Assembly (NCBI GenBank): GCA_964633715.1
Contig: CAZWHQ010000088.1
Span: forward strand, 1 to 8,836
Direction of reading: 5' to 3'
Origin: JAUWVG01 sp964633715
GTDB lineage: Bacteria; Acidobacteriota; Aminicenantia; Aminicenantales; Aminicenantaceae
Length of the DNA stretch: 8,836 nt
The position numbers and the translations under genes were made by a program. The notes under the pieces are model-generated. The model was not told the DNA's origin. It did not search any database and saw only the letters and a list, made by a program, of their open reading frames with translations. Positions 5,902-8,836 of the stretch are shown one piece after another (positions within the stretch are counted from its first letter, which is position 1; the number at the start of each line of letters is the position of its first letter).

Positions 5902-7668
5902 TCAGCGTTGGACAGGCTTGATATAAACATTGGGATCGACCATAACCTCGACAATCGCGGTTCTCGAAGATTTAAGGGCTTCTGACAGAGCTGAATCCAG
6001 CTCCTCGGGGTCTGAAACGCGGATTCCCCAACCTCCAGAAGATCTTGCCATTTCTGCGATGTTCGGGTTTGTGAAACTGACTTTGTATTCGGGGTAGCCA
6101 TAGATCTCTTGTTCTTTTTTTATATTTTTCAGTTTGCCGTCATTGAATACGATGACCGTGATCGGAAGTTTGTTGAAAACAGCAGTCATAAACTCCATCC
6201 CTGCCATCCCGAATCCACCATCTCCCGTTAAGGCGATCACTTGCCTGCTTGGCTGTGCAAATTGGCAGGCAACAGCAGCAGGAATCCCAAATCCCATACC
6301 GGCCATGTTGGCGCATAAAAAGGTCTGGTGTTTTTCGCAGATAAATCGTTTGTAGAACCAATACGTGTGGTCTCCTACATCCGAACATATGATGGCGTTT
6401 TCCGCAGCGTTTTTTTTCATAGCTTGGATCACGGCTCCTGGATGGATAGGCTTTTGCATGTTTTGGAAATCCTGGTAAAGCAAATCTTTGTACTGCTTAT
6501 GCGCAGAACGAATGGATTCAAGAAATCCGGGATCGATTTCTTTAGGTTCTGCAGCCTCTCTCAACATTTTAATGACCCGATGAACATCTCCTACAATCCC
6601 GATTTTCACGGGAAATGTCTTGCCCACGCGGCTGGCATCGATGTCCACTTGTATCACATCGATATTCGGGATTAGATTGCGCTGCCTGAAACCACTTCCC
6701 AGGATGATGATCAAATCCGATTGCGCCACGATCTTGGGGGCAAATCGGTTACCGATAGATCCCAATACACCGAGGACAAGTTCGTCCGATTCTGGGACCA
6801 CTCCTTTGGCACGGGATGTGGTGGCGATAGGCGCCCCGATATGGCGGCCGAGCTCGAGCAGTTCAGATCCGCAGTGGCGGGCGCCCCAACCGGCGAACAG
6901 GACGGGCCGTTTACTCCTTGCGATCAAATCGGCGGCCTCCTTGACAGCTTCTCCCGGTCGAAGGTCAGGTTCGAAAAGGTGAGCTTTTGGAAGCCAGATA
7001 GATTCGTCCAGAGGTTCATTCAGGACATCTGTGGGAAGGCTCAAAGCTGAGGGACCTGGAGCCGCATAGGCCTTTTTGATCGCAAGATTGACGACCTTCA
7101 AAGCTTGGCCGGCTGCTCCGATTTGTTCGGTGTAAACGCAGAAGGTCTTGAAGATGTCCACCTCTGCGATCTCCTGCAGAGATTCGCTCCCCAGGAAGAC
7201 TTCCGGTATCTGCCCGAGCAGGGCAAGCACGGGCGACCGATCCGTGGCCGCGTCCACAATACCCGTTATTAGATTTGTCGCGCCTGGTCCGGCAATGGAC
7301 ATGCATACACCGATCTCTCCTGTGAATTTGGCGTGGGCCGATGCCATAAAGGCTGCAGCCTGTTCGTGTCTCGTGAGAACCAGGTCTATGTCCTTGTTTT
7401 TACGTATAGCCTCTGTCAAGGGGAGGTTGGAATCTCCTGGAATGCCAAATATTCTTTTTACTTCATATGCGACAAGCTGTTCCACGATTTTTTCTGCGAC
7501 ATTTGTCTTTCCCTGGTAGGCTGTATCCTTCCCTTCGATGATCTGAAAGGCCGATTTCGGTGCCCCGCATTGCGGGCATGTCCAACCTTCGGGAAGATCC
7601 TCGAACAAAGTTGTTTCTTTCGCTTCATCATAGATATAGCCGCACACAGAACATTTCCATTTTTTCAT
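5902..7668 (-). CDS. Rubredoxin-thiamine diphosphate enzyme fusion (pyruvate oxidase / acetolactate synthase-like)
   Basis: A 588-residue intact fusion. Residues 1-45 are a short-loop rubredoxin: CSVCG (Cys6, Cys9) and CPQCG (Cys31, Cys34) would hold one iron. From about residue 54 follows a full three-domain ThDP enzyme. The pyrimidine-binding domain has FGIPGDS (74-80), the cofactor-activating Glu102 in TRHEQAAAFMA, and GPGATNLITGI. The central domain runs to about 370 (RPVLFAGWGA, IILGSGFRQRN). The C-terminal domain has the ThDP/Mg motif from GDGG (482-485) to Asn509 in VFNDGK. This architecture belongs to enzymes that decarboxylate pyruvate or similar 2-oxo acids (PoxB, AHAS, sulfoacetaldehyde acetyltransferase and relatives); the exact reaction and whether FAD is bound cannot be decided. 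No acetolactate synthase small subunit is nearby. The start is clear: AGGAG six to seven bases before the ATG. It begins 14 bases after the membrane-protein stop, suggesting co-transcription. The rubredoxin may relay electrons from the hydroxyethyl-ThDP intermediate; that is inference. Confidence 0.92.
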   Translation of the reverse strand: MKKWKCSVCGYIYDEAKETTLFEDLPEGWTCPQCGAPKSAFQIIEGKDTAYQGKTNVAEKIVEQLVAYEVKRIFGIPGDSNLPLTEAIRKNKDIDLVLTRHEQAAAFMASAHAKFTGEIGVCMSIAGPGATNLITGIVDAATDRSPVLALLGQIPEVFLGSESLQEIAEVDIFKTFCVYTEQIGAAGQALKVVNLAIKKAYAAPGPSALSLPTDVLNEPLDESIWLPKAHLFEPDLRPGEAVKEAADLIARSKRPVLFAGWGARHCGSELLELGRHIGAPIATTSRAKGVVPESDELVLGVLGSIGNRFAPKIVAQSDLIIILGSGFRQRNLIPNIDVIQVDIDASRVGKTFPVKIGIVGDVHRVIKMLREAAEPKEIDPGFLESIRSAHKQYKDLLYQDFQNMQKPIHPGAVIQAMKKNAAENAIICSDVGDHTYWFYKRFICEKHQTFLCANMAGMGFGIPAAVACQFAQPSRQVIALTGDGGFGMAGMEFMTAVFNKLPITVIVFNDGKLKNIKKEQEIYGYPEYKVSFTNPNIAEMARSSGGWGIRVSDPEELDSALSEALKSSRTAIVEVMVDPNVYIKPVQR

Positions 7669-7682
7669 GTCATTCTCCTACA

Positions 7683-8051
7683 TTAAAATAAACTCGATGA
7701 GTACATAAAAATACAAAAAAAGAGTATGCCAAATACAAAGAACATGGGTTGTCCCTTTTCTTTTTCAGGTAGGAATTCTTTTACGATGACATAAAGCAGT
7801 ATTCCTGCAATCATGCTCACCAGAATATTGTCCAGAATATTCGGGATGGATACAAGAATGGCGAGTGACACACCTAAAAAAGTGGAAAGAGAGAGAGCAA
7901 TTTTCGTCACGAACTTCTCCCGAATTTCCCCATGTATTTTAAACAAGGATACTGTACTTAAGGCAGCATGGAGGGAGATGGGAATAAAGAACAAAATTCC
8001 TTCTATTGGGCTTACGATAGTTTTTAGAGATTGATAATTTAACGCTATCAT
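7683..8051 (-). CDS. Small four-helix membrane protein, possibly a shortened ZIP-like transporter
   Basis: A 122-residue very hydrophobic protein with about four membrane segments: 13-37 (EGILFFIPISLHAALSTVSL), 50-69, 72-93 (MIAGILLYVIVKEFLPE at 80-96) and 103-122. The third helix ending in LYVIVKEFLPE recalls the C-terminal part of ZIP-type metal transporters, which have about eight helices. The canonical metal-binding His/Glu motifs are not complete, so the match is weak. It may be an N-terminally truncated remnant, because an in-frame TGA lies two codons upstream and a kinase fragment occupies the same frame beyond it. The ATG at 8051 lacks a good ribosome-binding site (only TTGAGAA). The reading frame itself is undamaged and ends 14 bases before the rubredoxin-ThDP gene, so the two are probably one transcript. 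Confidence 0.55.
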   Translation of the reverse strand: MIALNYQSLKTIVSPIEGILFFIPISLHAALSTVSLFKIHGEIREKFVTKIALSLSTFLGVSLAILVSIPNILDNILVSMIAGILLYVIVKEFLPEKEKGQPMFFVFGILFFCIFMYSSSLF

Positions 8052-8054
8052 TTC

Positions 8055-8258
8055 TCAATTATGACAATAATATCCATCTTGTCCAGCACTCAGCTGTCCC
8101 GTTTTATTTATCAGGGTCTTTAAATCTTCTCCGGATACATACTCCATCGTGAAGTAACAGGACCCTTTATCTTTATTCAGGTCATACATCTGACAGACAT
8201 TTTTGTGACGGATCTTTCGGGCAAACTTAAGCTCATTCCGGATATTCTTGCACTTAGA
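8055..8258 (-). pseudogene. Ser/Thr protein kinase fragment (PknB-type N-lobe to hinge)
   Basis: Between a TAA at 8261-8259 and a TGA at 8057-8055 the minus strand reads 67 open codons that match the Hanks-type kinase fold. They include NELKFARKIRHKNVCQMYDL (helix C with its conserved Glu, then beta4), CYFTMEYVSGEDLKTLI (beta5, the hinge and the start of helix D) and TGQLSAGQ. Homology ends near 8079; the last seven residues look unrelated. The glycine-rich loop, the catalytic lysine strand, the HRD and DFG motifs and all downstream domains are absent, so it cannot be active. Its stop lies only two codons before the ATG of the membrane protein in the same frame, so a recombination joint probably lies between 8051 and 8079. 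Confidence 0.75.
8058..8085 (-). promoter_or_regulatory. Possible promoter for the membrane protein / rubredoxin-ThDP pair
   Basis: On the minus strand TGGACA (8085-8080) and CATAAT (8063-8058) each match the consensus at 5 of 6 positions, with 16-base spacing. Transcription would start at about 8051, on the ATG itself, so a transcript from here would be leaderless. It lies at the end of the kinase remnant, so a chance match is possible. Confidence 0.3.
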
Positions 8259-8380
8259 TTATGGAGGTCAACACATACTGTTTGTCCTAGCCATGCGCTT
8301 ATTTGGAAGATGTTCATGGAATATATTCCTTTCCTCGACTCAAGTGAAAGTGCATTTGATTTAACTCTCTTTAGCTCTAT

Positions 8381-8470
8381 TTAATATCTCTTAAATGATA
8401 TCCAGGCCGCTAATGTTTTAATCTGATCTCTTTCCTTTTCTGGAGATTCTTTCCAAACTGCGTCCAAGAA
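8381..8470 (-). other. Unrecognised short coding-like remnant
   Basis: Between a TAG (8473-8471) and a TAA (8383-8381) lie 29 open codons with protein-like composition, including VWKESPEKERDQIKTLAAWI and ending FKRY. It looks like the last turn of some protein: charged, helical, with no start codon in a sensible position. I do not recognise the family. It could also be a chance open stretch. Confidence 0.2.
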
Positions 8471-8474
8471 CTAG

Positions 8475-8520
8475 CAAGGTCGAAGTCACAGGTTCGAATC
8501 CTCTGTATTTTCGCGACACC
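8475..8520 (+). other. tRNA 3'-half-like sequence (T-arm), possible att remnant
   Basis: The segment contains GGTTCGAATCC at 8491-8501, which is a tRNA T-loop. It is flanked by ACAGG (8488-8492) and CCTCT (8500-8504), which pair at four of five positions around TTCGAAT. The preceding AAGGTCGAAGTC resembles a variable region, and CGCGACACC follows. No D-arm, anticodon arm or matching acceptor strand is visible upstream, so it is not a functional tRNA. Integrative elements often leave the 3' half of a tRNA gene at their far end, which would make this a possible attachment-site scar. Confidence 0.4.
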
Positions 8521-8612
8521 GCTGGTTGTCAAAATATGCCTTTCATCGTCAACCTTTGATTACACTCTCAATAAGATTGTCAGACTTATCACTGAAGCAT
8601 CCCAGGCGTGTT

Positions 8613-8633
8613 GGGCCTTTGAGGCTCATTTTT
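8613..8633 (+). terminator. Possible intrinsic terminator
   Basis: GGGCCT-TTG-AGGCTC can form a 6-bp stem (one G-T pair) with a 3-base loop, followed one base later by TTTTT at 8629-8633. It lies just upstream of the transposase remnant, with no intact plus-strand gene before it, so its role is unclear. Confidence 0.3.
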
Positions 8634-8663
8634 GCTTCCTGGCTTATTTCATGAATCATCTTC

Positions 8664-8677
8664 CCTGCCATGGCAGG
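8664..8677. repeat. Perfect 14-bp palindrome over the transposase start codon
   Basis: CCTGCCATGGCAGG reads the same on both strands and contains the ATG at 8670. It could form a small hairpin at the start codon or be an operator-like site. It may also be chance. Confidence 0.4.
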
Positions 8678-8822
8678 AATCTATCGCGAGCGTCATCCGG
8701 AACACTCTGTTTTTTATCGGGTGTTTTTTCATTACTTTGAGCAGTTCCTTCATGAATACGAGGATCGTTTCGAGAAGGAGTACGGCCACCCCCGTCTCAT
8801 CATGTCCAGAAGGATCTCCTGA
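8670..8822 (+). pseudogene. IS91-family transposase N-terminal remnant
   Basis: Fifty codons from the ATG at 8670 read like the N-terminus of IS91-type (Y2, rolling-circle) transposases: AGIYRERHPEHSVFYRVFF, then HYFEQFLHEYEDRFEKEYG. In intact members this leads into a cysteine-rich zinc-binding domain. Here the match stops after EKEYG (residue 41), nine unrelated residues follow, and a TGA occurs at 8820. Another frame (VQKDLLMAAEE) stays open to the window end but does not look like the zinc finger. A deletion or recombination joint near 8793 is therefore likely. The element's rest, if any, lies beyond the right edge. No ribosome-binding site is evident. The family call rests on remembered N-terminal similarity. 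Confidence 0.65.
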
Positions 8823-8836
8823 TGGCAGCTGAGGAG

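Larger units (their letters stand above)
8262..8669 (+). other. Gene-free stretch with remnants
   Basis: About 400 bases without an intact gene, between the kinase fragment and the transposase remnant. It holds a 29-codon minus-strand open piece (8470-8381), a tRNA-like 3' half (about 8475-8520) and a terminator-like hairpin (8613-8633), each listed separately. From 8262 to 8380 and from 8521 to 8612 I see nothing recognisable. The mixture looks like recombination debris. Confidence 0.5.

Noticed and set aside
8475..8520. A functional tRNA gene
   Set aside because: Only the T-arm is convincing; no D-arm, anticodon arm or paired acceptor stem can be drawn.
1..8836. CRISPR array, rRNA or long tandem repeats
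   Set aside because: I saw no regularly spaced direct repeats and no rRNA-like conserved blocks on either strand.

Overview
The window looks like chromosomal DNA of an anaerobic bacterium, most likely Desulfobacterota (delta-proteobacteria)-like. This is an inference from gene content: a rubredoxin module, a tiny cysteine-rich protein, a VanW-family protein, moderate GC and frequent TTG starts. No marker gene confirms it. The window mixes intact metabolic genes with an unusual amount of genetic debris.

Layout. At 2-452 (+) lie the remains of an SNF2-type helicase with two frame changes, one inferred internal deletion and an early stop. At 496-1254 (-) is a complete VanW-domain gene with a near-consensus promoter that almost touches its start codon. 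At 1405-2808 (+) is an intact PLP-dependent group II decarboxylase (glutamate/cysteine-sulfinate decarboxylase type). Its stop codon overlaps the stop of a convergent gene, 2805-4607 (-). That gene encodes an exported 600-residue protein of unknown function with a possible Cys-His-Asp triad.

From 4660 to about 8060 everything reads on the minus strand. In transcription order it runs: a four-helix membrane protein (8051-7683), a rubredoxin-ThDP enzyme fusion (7668-5902), a promoter (5831-5803), a 47-residue six-cysteine protein (5764-5621), and a class I/II aminotransferase (5624-4660). The small protein overlaps the aminotransferase by ATGA. The aminotransferase has lost roughly a third of its length, with a frameshift at the deletion point. 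The exported protein follows 52 bp downstream.

From 8055 to the right end the DNA is mostly debris: a 67-codon piece of a Ser/Thr protein kinase, a tRNA 3'-half-like sequence, an unrecognised 29-codon remnant, a possible terminator, and the N-terminus of an IS91-family transposase that stops after 50 codons.

How the genes may work together. The rubredoxin-ThDP enzyme probably acts on a 2-oxo acid such as pyruvate, with the rubredoxin as a built-in one-electron carrier. The six-cysteine protein and the aminotransferase form a translationally coupled pair. The decarboxylase and aminotransferase are both PLP enzymes of amino-acid metabolism, but no shared pathway can be proven from sequence. 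The most novel items are the rubredoxin-ThDP fusion, the unlisted six-cysteine gene coupled to an aminotransferase, and the exported triad protein. The debris at both ends suggests an island or a locus undergoing gene loss.
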